From: Nitrosarchaeum koreense MY1
GTDB lineage: Archaea; Thermoproteota; Nitrososphaeria; Nitrososphaerales; Nitrosopumilaceae
Reading direction: 5' to 3'
Length of the DNA: 64,000 nucleotides
NCBI RefSeq assembly: GCF_000220175.1
Contig: NZ_AFPU01000001.1
Coordinates: forward strand, 186,001-250,000
A model generated the notes under the pieces. The model had not been told where the DNA came from and did no database searches. It saw only the letters and a program-made list of their open reading frames with translations. The position numbers and the translations under genes were made by a program. Shown piece after piece: positions 43,070-51,921 of this stretch. Position 1 is the stretch's first letter; every line of letters starts with the position of its first letter.

Positions 43070-43870
43070 ATGGCTGATCTCATTGATAAAACTGCAAACT
43101 ATGTTTTAGATCTTGCTAGCCCTCAAAGGCTTAATATTTTATTTAAATTATTAAGTAAAGATTCTACTCCTACCGAAATTGCAAAGGAATTAGAATCAAC
43201 CAAGCAAGAAGTTCATAGAAATTTTATTAGATTAGAAGAAAGTGGTCTTATTGAGAAAAAAAATAACGGAAAATACAGCACTACTACATTTGGAGAAACG
43301 GTTTGCACACAAGTTCCAACAATAGTTTTCTTTTCCCAAAATAGAAAATATTTTGAAGAACATACATTTATTGACATTCCTTACAAATTTAAAATTCGGT
43401 GTGGGCAGCTTGCAGTAAGTCAACATGTTAAAGGTATATCAAAAGTTTTGGAGCAATGGAAGACAATTTATAAAAATTCTAGGGAGTACATATATGAAAT
43501 ATTATCTGAAGCTCCTTTGGATCTTATCGAGCCTTTAGTCAAACAAATTAAAAAAGGAATTAAATTTCAGTATATCTTCTCTGAATCCACAGTAGTTCCT
43601 AAAGGAAGAAAGGATTTATTGAAAAAATTAGGATTTAACAATCTTATTGAAAAAGGATTGATAGAACGAAAAATGGCAAAAAATGTTCAGACTGTAATAG
43701 TTCTAAATGAAAAAGAGGCATGTGTTTTATTTCCTAAAAATGATGGTGAATCCGATCTTACTGAAATGTTTTATAGTGATGATCCTATGTTTCATGAATG
43801 GTGTCTCGATTATTTCCGATTTTGTTGGTATGGTTCAGATGAATTCATTGAGAGTAAGTTAAAAGAATAA
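43070..43870 (+). CDS. Winged-helix transcriptional regulator
   Basis: Residues 1-80 form a winged helix (ASPQRLNILFKLL, TPTEIAKELESTKQEVHRNFIRLEESGLIEKKNNGKYSTT) of the ArsR/TrmB type. The C-terminal 180 residues form an alpha/beta sensor-like domain resembling that of FilR1/MsvR-type archaeal regulators (EILSEAPLDLIEPLVKQIKKG, FSESTVVPKGR, VLNEKEACVLFP). This pairing is common in Nitrososphaerota. ATG at 43070 is preferred over a TTG three bases before it. No neighbouring operon identifies a target. Confidence 0.82.
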   Translation: MADLIDKTANYVLDLASPQRLNILFKLLSKDSTPTEIAKELESTKQEVHRNFIRLEESGLIEKKNNGKYSTTTFGETVCTQVPTIVFFSQNRKYFEEHTFIDIPYKFKIRCGQLAVSQHVKGISKVLEQWKTIYKNSREYIYEILSEAPLDLIEPLVKQIKKGIKFQYIFSESTVVPKGRKDLLKKLGFNNLIEKGLIERKMAKNVQTVIVLNEKEACVLFPKNDGESDLTEMFYSDDPMFHEWCLDYFRFCWYGSDEFIESKLKE

Positions 43871-43936
43871 TTTTGTACTCATTTTCACATAATTTACATC
43901 ATATCATTTTTTTGTAGGAATGAACTATACCACATA

Positions 43937-44110
43937 ATGTCTAATGATGTTATGAGATCATTAATTATAATGATTCAAAACCACTATGGCGATACTGACA
44001 TTTTATTAAGAATTTTAAATAATCTTAAAAATGAGAAGCCATTATTTCCACCAGACAAGGAATATCTGGATATTATTTTACAAAAATATTTTCCAAATGA
44101 AAAATTTTGA
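43937..44110 (+). CDS. 57-aa hypothetical protein
   Basis: The frame from ATG at 43937 runs 57 codons: MSNDVMRSLIIMIQNHYGDT, an LLRILNNLKNEKPLFPPDK middle and a helical LDIILQKYFPNE end. The composition looks like a folded small helical protein and it lies immediately after a regulator gene on the same strand. No promoter or ribosome site is convincing. Family not recognised. Confidence 0.5.
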   Translation: MSNDVMRSLIIMIQNHYGDTDILLRILNNLKNEKPLFPPDKEYLDIILQKYFPNEKF

Positions 44111-44156
44111 ATTTTCAATATGTAAATTATTTTATTAAACTAAATTTTTTTTAAAT

Positions 44157-45137
44157 CTATACGCTTCTTTTTACTACAAAATCTAAAAGATCTATTAATT
44201 CTGTTTTAGCAGTACCTGAATAATTTGAAAGCGATTTTTTTGCCATTTCTGCATAATGTAACGCCTGCATTCTTACCTCTTCTTCTATTCCAAGTGAACG
44301 AATAATATCTACAGCTTTTTCAAGCTCATTTTTACTTGCTTTTGTATTCCCGAATACTTTTAGAATCACTTTTTTATCTTCACCTTTTGCTGATTTTATT
44401 GCCATAAGAATTGGAAGGGATTTTTTACCTTCTCTAAGATCATTACCAACAGGTTTTTTTGTAATCTTTGAATCTCCCATTACACCAATAAGATCATCTG
44501 TAATTTGAAAAGCAATTCCTAAATTCTTACCAAAATTTGATAAATTTGAAATATCTTTTTGATTACCTGTTGCACAAATTGCACCCATCGAACAAGATAC
44601 ATCAAATAATGCAGCGGTTTTTTTACCAATCATTGTGATATACTCGTTTTGTGTAGGGATCCTTTTTTCTTCAGCCATTTTTACGTCTAATAATTGGCCT
44701 TCACATACATCTACACATGCCTTTGCCAATCTGGAAACTAATTGAACTATTGCATCGTTGGATAATTTTGCATTTGAAATAATTTGATATGCCTTAGAAA
44801 ATAATACATCTCCAGCTAGTATTGCAATTGGCATTCCAAATTTTTTATGCACTGTGGGTACTCCATGACGCATTTCATCATTATCCATAATGTCATCATG
44901 AACTAAAGTAAAGTTATGTATCATTTCTACTGCACTAGCAGCAGGCATTGCAATTACTGTACTACCTCCTAATATTTGACAGCTCTTCATTACCATATGA
45001 GGTCTGAGTCTTTTTCCTCCATGGATGATGAGATGTGATGCTGCATCATATAGCATTTTAGGATCTCCTTTTATCTTGGAATTTAGATATCTATTGACAA
45101 TTTTTGCATTTTTTTCAATCGTGCTTGTTTTTTTCAT
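44157..45137 (-). CDS. idsA: Geranylgeranyl diphosphate synthase (IdsA-like)
   Basis: Condenses IPP with allylic primers to make C20 chains for archaeal ether lipids. The first Asp motif is LVHDDIMD, with Phe at the fifth position upstream (NFTLVHDD), as in C20-specific archaeal enzymes. The second reads FQITDDLIGVMGD, where Gly replaces the last Asp, common in archaeal GGPP synthases. ATG at 45137 forms an ATGA overlap with the idi gene; an ATG at 45152 adds five residues. It is the last gene of the isoprenoid superoperon. Confidence 0.93.
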   Translation of the reverse strand: MKKTSTIEKNAKIVNRYLNSKIKGDPKMLYDAASHLIIHGGKRLRPHMVMKSCQILGGSTVIAMPAASAVEMIHNFTLVHDDIMDNDEMRHGVPTVHKKFGMPIAILAGDVLFSKAYQIISNAKLSNDAIVQLVSRLAKACVDVCEGQLLDVKMAEEKRIPTQNEYITMIGKKTAALFDVSCSMGAICATGNQKDISNLSNFGKNLGIAFQITDDLIGVMGDSKITKKPVGNDLREGKKSLPILMAIKSAKGEDKKVILKVFGNTKASKNELEKAVDIIRSLGIEEEVRMQALHYAEMAKKSLSNYSGTAKTELIDLLDFVVKRSV

Positions 45138-45772
45138 CTTATTAATCTCCATTTATCATCTGGAAGATGATTATGTATTGCTTTTTTCAATTCTGTTTGC
45201 AAATCTGAATTAATCCAAGATGATAAAACATCTTTATATTTTTCTAACATTTTATTTTCAGATCTGTCTAGAAATATCAATGCAATTAACATCCATGGAC
45301 AATAAATTTTTGGATTGTTTTTAATTTCAGAAAGAAGTTCAGATGCTGAAATCCATTTTATCTCATCTATCTCTCCTTCTATCATTTTAAATTTAGTTGA
45401 TTCATCAACAATCCCAATTAGAGTACCACAAATTTCGTTCTCAGAACCTATATTTTTGTAAGGTACATGATATTCAAACTTCATTAAATAATCCATCTTA
45501 CAAGAAATACCCACTTCTTCAGGCATTCTTCGTTCAGCTGATGCTGTGTATGTCTCACCCTCTCTTGGATGACTAGCTACCGTTCCATCCCAATCTTCTG
45601 GCCATAACATTTTTTCTTTTGCTCTTCTTGTTAGAACCAATCTTCCATTTTTATCAAATAGCAAGGCTGTAAATGCTCTGTGAAGTTTTCCATTTGGTAA
45701 ATGGCATCTTACCTTTTCTTCTGAACCTATAGGATTATCGTTTTCATCAACCAAAATTACATACTCATCAGA
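45134..45772 (-). CDS. idi: Isopentenyl-diphosphate isomerase, type I
   Basis: Interconverts IPP and DMAPP. It is a Nudix-fold protein of 212 aa with HRAFTALLFDKNGRLVLTRRA, WDGTVASHPREGETYTASAERR and PEEVGI (type I family signatures), and the Cys/Glu metal and catalytic residues of the C-terminal half. ATG at 45772 (MSDEYVIL) is favoured: it overlaps the upstream kinase stop by five bases, whereas the start at 45805 adds 11 residues. Many archaea use type II (FMN) enzymes, so a type I isomerase is a phylogenetic marker here. Confidence 0.92.
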   Translation of the reverse strand, partial: SDEYVILVDENDNPIGSEEKVRCHLPNGKLHRAFTALLFDKNGRLVLTRRAKEKMLWPEDWDGTVASHPREGETYTASAERRMPEEVGISCKMDYLMKFEYHVPYKNIGSENEICGTLIGIVDESTKFKMIEGEIDEIKWISASELLSEIKNNPKIYCPWMLIALIFLDRSENKMLEKYKDVLSSWINSDLQTELKKAIHNHLPDDKWRLIR

Positions 45773-46520
45773 CATTTTTTTTACCTCTGAACAATGTTCC
45801 TTCATACTTGTTGTTTTTAACCGCTTTCACTATTCTCTCTGGTTTGTTACCATTTACAAAAAAAACATTCATTCCACTTTTTGCAATGTTAGATGCTTCA
45901 TCTACCTTTCTAGTCATTCCTCCTGTTACATCCATTTTATTTTCAGAAATTTTAGGATTTTCTCCTTTTAATTCATAAATTAATTTTTTAGTTTTTAGAT
46001 CTGAGTATAATCCATCTTCGTTTAAAGCAAAAATTACTAATCTTGGTTTTAAAATTTTTGCTAAATGAGTCATTATTTTATCTCCTGATAAAATGTATGT
46101 TTTCTTATTTCCATACCAAAGTGCATCTCCATACGTGATCGGTATTAATCCTGATTTTGCAATTTCAGTTATTTCTTTTACTTTTTTTATCACTGGAATA
46201 TTTCCTGACATAAAATCCGTTGGAGGAAGAGAGTATGGATTTAGCTTATTTTTTACAAATACATTTAATATTATTTTGTTAAGATCAATCATTGAATTTT
46301 TAACTACAGATACTCCATGTATGTCATATCTATTTGGTTTAGTATGCATATCATATTTTACAGACCAATAATGCCCAAATGATCCTCCTCCATGAACAAT
46401 AATGATTGGTTCATCAATTTTCTTCAAATTTTTTGCAATATTTTCTACAACTTTCTTTCTAGGACTAAGCGGTTTTTCTTTATTTGTGATAATAGAACCT
46501 CCTAGTTTTATGAGAATCAT
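45768..46520 (-). CDS. ipk: Isopentenyl phosphate kinase
   Basis: The last kinase of the archaeal modified mevalonate route, converting isopentenyl phosphate to IPP. Amino-acid-kinase fold with LIKLGGSIITNK, IIIVHGGGSFGHYWS and DVTGGMTRKV, which are diagnostic of IPK. Length is 250 aa. It overlaps idi and lies 23 bases after the mevalonate kinase gene. Confidence 0.94.
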   Translation of the reverse strand: MILIKLGGSIITNKEKPLSPRKKVVENIAKNLKKIDEPIIIVHGGGSFGHYWSVKYDMHTKPNRYDIHGVSVVKNSMIDLNKIILNVFVKNKLNPYSLPPTDFMSGNIPVIKKVKEITEIAKSGLIPITYGDALWYGNKKTYILSGDKIMTHLAKILKPRLVIFALNEDGLYSDLKTKKLIYELKGENPKISENKMDVTGGMTRKVDEASNIAKSGMNVFFVNGNKPERIVKAVKNNKYEGTLFRGKKNV

Positions 46521-46543
46521 GCAGACATCAAATACCTAGTCCA

Positions 46544-47491
46544 TTAAAAAGTATCCAATCCTTTAAAATCGATTTTTACAGAAAAGCATTCATAATCATT
46601 CATCTTTAATTCCGAAATAATTTTTTCTAAATTTGATTCATCGGATAAAGCAATAATACATCCACCTCCACCTGCACCCGTAATTTTTGCCCCAAACGAT
46701 GAATTTTCTGCTTTTTCTATCATTTTTCGTAATTTTTCATTAGAGATACCTATAATTTCTAAAAATTTTTGATTGTCCTTCATACATTTACCCAATCCTT
46801 GTAAATCATTATTTTTTAACATGATTTTAACACGATTTACTAATTCTAATTCTTTTTGGCACATGATGGAAAATTTTTCTTCATTTTTTTCTTTGAATTG
46901 CTTAACATTTGATACAACCACTTCTGTTGAATGCTCAATGTTAGAATTTGCAATAACTAGATGAAAGTTTGGTTCAGATTTAATTTGAGAGAATCCTTTT
47001 TCTTTATCATATTCCATCAGTCCACCAAACGTACACACTGTACAATCTGCTCCAGATGTATTTTGAAAAATTGTTCTTTCTGCCTCTATAGCTAACTCTA
47101 AAATTTTTTCTTTACTAGTTTTTTCAAATAATTTGGATATTGCGGCTGCACCTGCTACACAACATGCAGATGAGGATCCTAATCCTACCCCTGATGGAAT
47201 TTCTGATTTTACATAAATCTTAATTCCCTCTGATTGATTATATTTTTTAATCATTTTATTTGCTAAATATACAAATGGTTTTAATGGTGAACTTATTTCA
47301 TTCATTGATTTATTGAGTGAAACTTCTAATTCTCCGATGTTTGACTTAATTATAATTTTGTTTTCAGGAATTTTTTCAGCTGTGACTGTAACTCTTTTAT
47401 CAATAGCACAAAGAATTGCTTTTATTCCATACACAACAAAATGTTCTCCAAAAAGAATGACCTTTCCAGGTGCAGAGGCTTTAGAAATCAA
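46544..47491 (-). CDS. mvk: Mevalonate kinase (GHMP family)
   Basis: Phosphorylates mevalonate. GHMP motifs are GKVILFGEHFVVYG (residues 9-22), PSGVGLGSSSACCVA (motif 2) and KITGAGGGGCIIAL (motif 3). Length is 315 aa. The start is TTG, overlapping the MEMO gene stop by TTGA. The cluster contains mvk and ipk but no phosphomevalonate kinase or diphosphomevalonate decarboxylase, as expected for the alternative archaeal pathway. Confidence 0.94.
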   Translation of the reverse strand: MISKASAPGKVILFGEHFVVYGIKAILCAIDKRVTVTAEKIPENKIIIKSNIGELEVSLNKSMNEISSPLKPFVYLANKMIKKYNQSEGIKIYVKSEIPSGVGLGSSSACCVAGAAAISKLFEKTSKEKILELAIEAERTIFQNTSGADCTVCTFGGLMEYDKEKGFSQIKSEPNFHLVIANSNIEHSTEVVVSNVKQFKEKNEEKFSIMCQKELELVNRVKIMLKNNDLQGLGKCMKDNQKFLEIIGISNEKLRKMIEKAENSSFGAKITGAGGGGCIIALSDESNLEKIISELKMNDYECFSVKIDFKGLDTF

Positions 47492-48321
47492 GTGAAAATG
47501 ATCGACCCATATCCAACAACAGAACTCTTATCTCCTGAAATATCTCCACTTGTAGCATATTTTAATAACTCTCCTTTTGTTGCACCGATCTCTTTACATG
47601 CAATCATTGTTGATGCGATGGCACCATATCCACATGCACTAATGTCTTTTTTATGTAAAATATCATAAAATCTGTCTACATCTAACTCTAAAATAGGCTC
47701 AATTAATGCTGCATCTTGTTCATATGCAAACTTGTTAGACTCGTAATGTGTAAAATCTGAAGAACCTATGATCATGACTTTGTTTTTCTGAGCTATTTTT
47801 GCCACAGCAATACCCACTTTAATTGCAATTTCTTTACTCTGATTTATTAAAGCAATGGGAACTATTTTGAAATTTGCTGCAATCTCTTGTAATATTGGAA
47901 TTTGCACTTCAAGACTATGTTCTCTTGAATGAGAAAAATTATCTATTTCAATTACATCTGTTAATTTTGAAATCTCTTCTGCAATTTCAGAATTAACTTC
48001 GATTTCTCCTAGAGGCGTTTCCCATTTAGTATCTGTCATTGTTGCTACACTACTTCCTATTCCCCAATGGTTTGGTCCTATGATGATGAATAGATTCGGT
48101 AGGTCTGAAGATATTTCATAAAATGAGTTACATGCTATTGGACCTGAATACACATATCCTGCATGTGGGCAAATCACTCCAAAAATTTTTTTTTTGATAT
48201 TTGATGGTGGGATTTTACCTGGACCGAAATTATGTAGAAAACATTCTTTGATTACTTTTTTTAATTCTTTTTTTTCATTTGGATAGAACATTCCGGCTAC
48301 TGCCGGCGTTCTAATTTGCAT
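47488..48321 (-). CDS. MEMO1 family protein (AmmeMemoRadiSam B)
   Basis: A 277-residue protein of the MEMO family, a metal-binding fold related to extradiol dioxygenases. Typical segments are IRTPAVAGMFYP, VICPHAGYVYSGPIACNSFYEI, IIGPNHWGIG and IIGSSDFTHYESNKFAYEQD. The function in archaea is unknown; the gene commonly sits between rpsB and mevalonate kinase in archaeal genomes. It shares one base with rpsB (TAATG). Confidence 0.94.
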   Translation of the reverse strand: MQIRTPAVAGMFYPNEKKELKKVIKECFLHNFGPGKIPPSNIKKKIFGVICPHAGYVYSGPIACNSFYEISSDLPNLFIIIGPNHWGIGSSVATMTDTKWETPLGEIEVNSEIAEEISKLTDVIEIDNFSHSREHSLEVQIPILQEIAANFKIVPIALINQSKEIAIKVGIAVAKIAQKNKVMIIGSSDFTHYESNKFAYEQDAALIEPILELDVDRFYDILHKKDISACGYGAIASTMIACKEIGATKGELLKYATSGDISGDKSSVVGYGSIIFT

Positions 48322-48944
48322 TACTCTATTTCCTCTTCCGTTATCTTTGTTTCAAAATCATCGATTTCGTATTTCATTGGTTCATCTTCTTTTAATTCTC
48401 CTCTTTCGATGAGAATTTGACGAACCAATAACCAATATACTGTGGCAAGAGCTTTTCTTCCTCTGTTGTTTGCAGGAATAATTACATCAAGTTTTGATGT
48501 AATGTTATCTGTATTTGAAATTCCAATTACTGGAATACCGGCATTTGTAGCTTCTGTAATTGCTTGTACATCTACTTGAGGATCGGAAATTAAAACTAAT
48601 TTTGGTTCAATATAATATGGTAAAGATGGATTTGTAAGAGTTCCAGGCATAAATCTGCCAAGTAATTTTTTAGAACCTAGCATTTCACAAAATTTCTCAA
48701 TTGGAGTATTGGCATACTGTCTAGCTGAGCATACAATTAGTTTATCTGTTCCTAAACGATTGATAAATTTAGCTGCTATTTTGATTTTTTCTAATGTTAT
48801 ATCGATATCTAACATGTAGAGTCCTTCAGGACTGGCTTTTGTGATAAACGGAGTCATGAATTTCGTCTTTACTGGAGTTCCTACTCTGATTCCAGTAGAT
48901 AGGATCTTCTTTTTGATATCTGTGGATTCTGTTTGTTCACTCAT
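48321..48944 (-). CDS. rpsB: 30S ribosomal protein S2
   Basis: Archaeal uS2 of 207 aa. The conserved stretches IVCSARQYANTPIEKFCEMLG, GRFMPGTLTNP and LVLISDPQVDVQAITEATNAGIPVIG are present. The acidic C-terminal tail (KEDEPMKYEIDDFETKITEE) is typical of archaeal forms. It lies seven bases after the enolase gene. Confidence 0.95.
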   Translation of the reverse strand: MSEQTESTDIKKKILSTGIRVGTPVKTKFMTPFITKASPEGLYMLDIDITLEKIKIAAKFINRLGTDKLIVCSARQYANTPIEKFCEMLGSKKLLGRFMPGTLTNPSLPYYIEPKLVLISDPQVDVQAITEATNAGIPVIGISNTDNITSKLDVIIPANNRGRKALATVYWLLVRQILIERGELKEDEPMKYEIDDFETKITEEEIE

Positions 48945-48951
48945 AGCGATT

Positions 48952-50190
48952 TTAAATCTCTGCCATACCGCGTATTAAATCATGCTCTGATAGGCGTATA
49001 AGCTCATTTAACTTTGCGACCCTTTCTCCACCTACTATGCCAACTTTGAGCATTTTTGACTTTGTTGCTAATCCTATATGAGCAATATGCGAATCTGTAG
49101 ATTCTCCAGATCTATGTGATGTGATTAATTTTATATTATTTTGATTAGCTACTTTAGCAAATTCAAATGCATCGTAAAGACTACCAGCCTGATTGACTTT
49201 TAGGATTGCAGCATTACATGATTTCATGTTGATTGCCTTTGTTAGAATGTCTTTATTTGTAACCGTTAGATCATCTCCTGTTACTAATGTTTTTGGAAAT
49301 TTAGCAGTTAATTCTGCCATGTCTTCAAAAGCTTCTTCGTGAACTGCATCTTCTGCATAAATTAATTTATATTTTTTAATAATATTTGCTGCAAATTCAA
49401 TTTGTTCTTCTGAAGAATTCACAAATCCCGCTCTTTCGTAAACATATTTTTCTTTTTCTTCACTCCATTGGGTAGATGATGCAAAGTCTACTCCTAATGC
49501 CACTTCTTTACCTAATGTAAATCCCAAATTCTCACAAGCTTTTGCTGAAAGTTCTAATGCTTTTTCATTTTTTAGTTTTGGAGCCCATCCTCCTTCATCC
49601 CCTCGTCCATTAGTAAAACTTGGATCTTCTTTTTCCAAAATACGACGTAATTCCTTATGAACTGCCAAATTAGTTTCAATTGCATCTCTAATTGTTTTTG
49701 TTCCTATGGCACAAATCAAAATTTCTTGTATATCTGGAGTTCCTGGTCCTGCATGCGCTCCTCCTCCTAAAATATTTCCTAAAGGAAACGGAAATTTGAA
49801 AGATGATTCTGATGATAATGTTTGAAACAAAGAGGTATCCTTTGCTTTTGATGCTGATTCCATTGAAGCAATACTTACTGCAAATGCAAGGGCGCCCCCA
49901 ATTTTTGCATAATTTGAAGATTGATCTATACTTCTTAGTGTATCATGTATAGTCTTCAAATCTGATGATTCTAAACCAATAAATTTTTGAACATTCTCAT
50001 TTAACATTCTAAGGCTTTCTTCAGGTTTTTCATTTGGGAAACTTACTGCTTCATACTTTCCAACGCTTGCTCCCGAAGGTGCACACACTCTACCTAGAAA
50101 TTTATTTTCTGATATAATGTCAACTTCAACAGTTTTACTTCCGCGACTATTGTAAATAATACGTCCATTAATGGATGTTATTTTTGACAA
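48952..50190 (-). CDS. eno: Enolase
   Basis: Interconverts 2-phosphoglycerate and phosphoenolpyruvate. The Mg2+ and catalytic residues are in GASVGKYEAV, GRGDEGGWAPKL, YAEDAVHEEAFE, VTGDDLTVTN and the C-terminal ITSHRSGESTDSHIAHI, where the Lys in ILKVNQAGS is the base. Length is 412 aa. The start is TTG. It is directly downstream of rpo10 with one base between. Confidence 0.96.
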   Translation of the reverse strand: MSKITSINGRIIYNSRGSKTVEVDIISENKFLGRVCAPSGASVGKYEAVSFPNEKPEESLRMLNENVQKFIGLESSDLKTIHDTLRSIDQSSNYAKIGGALAFAVSIASMESASKAKDTSLFQTLSSESSFKFPFPLGNILGGGAHAGPGTPDIQEILICAIGTKTIRDAIETNLAVHKELRRILEKEDPSFTNGRGDEGGWAPKLKNEKALELSAKACENLGFTLGKEVALGVDFASSTQWSEEKEKYVYERAGFVNSSEEQIEFAANIIKKYKLIYAEDAVHEEAFEDMAELTAKFPKTLVTGDDLTVTNKDILTKAINMKSCNAAILKVNQAGSLYDAFEFAKVANQNNIKLITSHRSGESTDSHIAHIGLATKSKMLKVGIVGGERVAKLNELIRLSEHDLIRGMAEI

Positions 50191-50191
50191 A

Positions 50192-50428
50192 CTATTCTAA
50201 TTCTGATTGGACTTCTTGGTGTCTTCTTTGGATTGCTTCATAAAATGGAATAACCTGTTGAATAGTTTCCACTGTAGTCAAAAGCATTCTTCTACAACAA
50301 TATCTGTTAATTCCCAAAGAATCTAGTCCTTTAGCTGGATCTTCTCCAGATCTTACTTTATTTTGATAATCTTCATACTTATCAGCAATTAAATTTCCAC
50401 AGGTAAAACATCTAACAGGAATTAACAT
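50192..50428 (-). CDS. rpo10: DNA-directed RNA polymerase subunit Rpo10 (N)
   Basis: A small essential zinc subunit (78 aa). The zinc ligands are CFTCGN near the N-terminus and the tandem CCRR near residue 41. ATG at 50428 gives MLIPVRCFTCG, exactly as in other archaea; the frame extends 12 codons further but that stretch covers the TATA element (50451-50460), 27 nt upstream, so translation is leaderless. It is the first gene of the rpo10-eno-rpsB-isoprenoid superoperon. Confidence 0.95.
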   Translation of the reverse strand: MLIPVRCFTCGNLIADKYEDYQNKVRSGEDPAKGLDSLGINRYCCRRMLLTTVETIQQVIPFYEAIQRRHQEVQSELE

Positions 50429-50450
50429 ACGTACAAAAAAGTAATCAAGG

Positions 50451-50460
50451 ATTATAAAAA
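50451..50460. promoter_or_regulatory. Possible shared TATA element between rpo10 and tRNA-Leu
   Basis: ATTATAAAAA is centred near 50455. It lies about 27 nt from the rpo10 ATG (50428, minus strand) and 26 nt from the tRNA-Leu start (50481, plus strand). Read either way it has the composition of a TATA box (TTTTTATAAT or ATTATAAAAA). One element could therefore direct both divergent transcripts. Confidence 0.5.
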
Positions 50461-50480
50461 CCATACAAGGATTTTTTATT

Positions 50481-50565
50481 GCGGGTGTCGCCCAGCCTGG
50501 CCAAAGGCGCTAGCTTGAGGGGTTAGTCTCTTAGGAGTTCGTGGGTTCAAATCCCATCACCCGCA
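50481..50565 (+). tRNA. tRNA-Leu (GAG)
   Basis: A class II tRNA of 85 nt: acceptor GCGGGTG/CACCCGC, anticodon arm CTAGC-TTGAGGG-GTTAG with anticodon GAG, a long variable arm (CTCTTAGGAG), T-arm GTGGG-TTCAAAT-CCCAT. CCA is not encoded. Confidence 0.95.
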
Positions 50566-50588
50566 TATTATTTGATTTAATGTAGATT

Positions 50589-51236
50589 CTATTTTTGAAG
50601 TTTGTTTAATGCTGCAATCAGATCTGAACGTCTTTTCTCTTCAGTAATTGCACCTCTTACATCATCAATTAAAATACGATCTACGTCTATTTTTCTTCTA
50701 GCTTCTTTTACCACTTTATCATACATTGAAAATGGATACAAATTCAAATACAGATTTTCCATCACTTCAAAAATTCTTGTTGCATCATCAATATCTCCAA
50801 TCCTAATTTTATCAAAAATCATTCTTTTTAATTCTCCTATACAATCTAATAATCCTAAAACATATGATTCTGGCATTACTCCTAATTCTTTTTCTGAAGG
50901 AATTTCCTTTTTTTCAATTATGGCGATTAATGATGCAGCCTCGACAAATTCTTGTTCAGGTGTAATCATATATTTTTGAAGATCAGGTGTAGTTTTTTTC
51001 TTATATTTTTTTAACAAAATATCTGCTTGTTTAAGATAATTTTTTGCTATTTTAATATCCCCTTTATGGGACGATATGATTGATTTGCTAGAAATAATTA
51101 TTACTTCTCTTGTATTTTTTAATAAAAATTCTCTAGCATCCTGAATTTCTGCTAAAGATTTTGCAATTTTATTTAAAGATGGCTTTACTTTCTTTAATGT
51201 CATGTTGGTGTATGGCAAAAGCCTAGAATAAATCAT
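50589..51236 (-). CDS. Translin-family protein (archaeal)
   Basis: A 215-residue all-helical protein. The translin core is recognisable: EAASLIAIIEKK, LGVMPESYVLGLLDCIGELKRMIFDKI and DATRIFEVMENLYLNLYPFSMYD. Eukaryotic translin/TRAX binds single-stranded RNA/DNA and C3PO cleaves RNA; archaeal relatives form octamers. The catalytic acidic residues of TRAX correspond to EFVEAA and ENLY here. Start is either ATG 51236 or ATG 51203 (MTLKKVK). Confidence 0.88.
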   Translation of the reverse strand: MIYSRLLPYTNMTLKKVKPSLNKIAKSLAEIQDAREFLLKNTREVIIISSKSIISSHKGDIKIAKNYLKQADILLKKYKKKTTPDLQKYMITPEQEFVEAASLIAIIEKKEIPSEKELGVMPESYVLGLLDCIGELKRMIFDKIRIGDIDDATRIFEVMENLYLNLYPFSMYDKVVKEARRKIDVDRILIDDVRGAITEEKRRSDLIAALNKLQK

Positions 51237-51276
51237 TTGCCAAAGCTCTTATTTTGGAATATTTCTTTTCTATATT

Positions 51277-51921
51277 ATGGAGATAACTGTAGATCAAATG
51301 TATCAAATAGAAAATAATGGTCATGCTATGGGTTTTTTAAAAAAATTTATGATGGAAAATGCAGGAGCTGCAGCTGTACGACGATTAGTTGAAAAATTTG
51401 ATGTCACGTCAAAAAATATTTTGATTTTTGTGGGTATGGGTAATAATGGCGGTGATGGTTTAGTTATGGCAAGACATCTTTCCGGATATGGAGCTATAGT
51501 GACAATACAACTTTTAGGATCTCCTGATAAAATAAAAACTGAAGAAAGTTCTTGGAATTGGTCTATTTTAAAAAAAATGCCTTCTGTAAAATTACTTAGC
51601 GGTGATAATTTACATTTTGATTTTATTCCAGATGTAATTATTGATGCAATATTGGGTACTGGAATATCTGGTGAAATTAGGGAGCCATATGTATCTGCAA
51701 TTAATTACATTAACAATTCTAGTTGCTTCAAGTTTGCAGTAGATGTTCCATCTGGATTGGATCCACAAACAGGAGAAACTGCAAATATTTTTGTAAAATC
51801 TGATATGACAGTAACATTTCATAAAATGAAACAGGGTATACCAAAAAGAAAAGATTTGACTGGTGAATTATATGCAGAAAAGATAGGAATTCCTCCAGAG
51901 GCTGAAGAGGGAGTATTATGA
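51277..51921 (+). CDS. nnrE: NAD(P)H-hydrate epimerase (YjeF N-terminal domain)
   Basis: Epimerises damaged NAD(P)HX for repair. The YjeF_N motif VGMGNNGGDGLVMARHL is at about residues 52-68 and VDVPSGLDPQTGE near residue 158. Length (214 aa) is that of the single-domain epimerase; the ADP-dependent dehydratase, often fused in bacteria and archaea, is not here. Its stop overlaps the MBL gene (ATGA). Confidence 0.92.
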   Translation: MEITVDQMYQIENNGHAMGFLKKFMMENAGAAAVRRLVEKFDVTSKNILIFVGMGNNGGDGLVMARHLSGYGAIVTIQLLGSPDKIKTEESSWNWSILKKMPSVKLLSGDNLHFDFIPDVIIDAILGTGISGEIREPYVSAINYINNSSCFKFAVDVPSGLDPQTGETANIFVKSDMTVTFHKMKQGIPKRKDLTGELYAEKIGIPPEAEEGVL

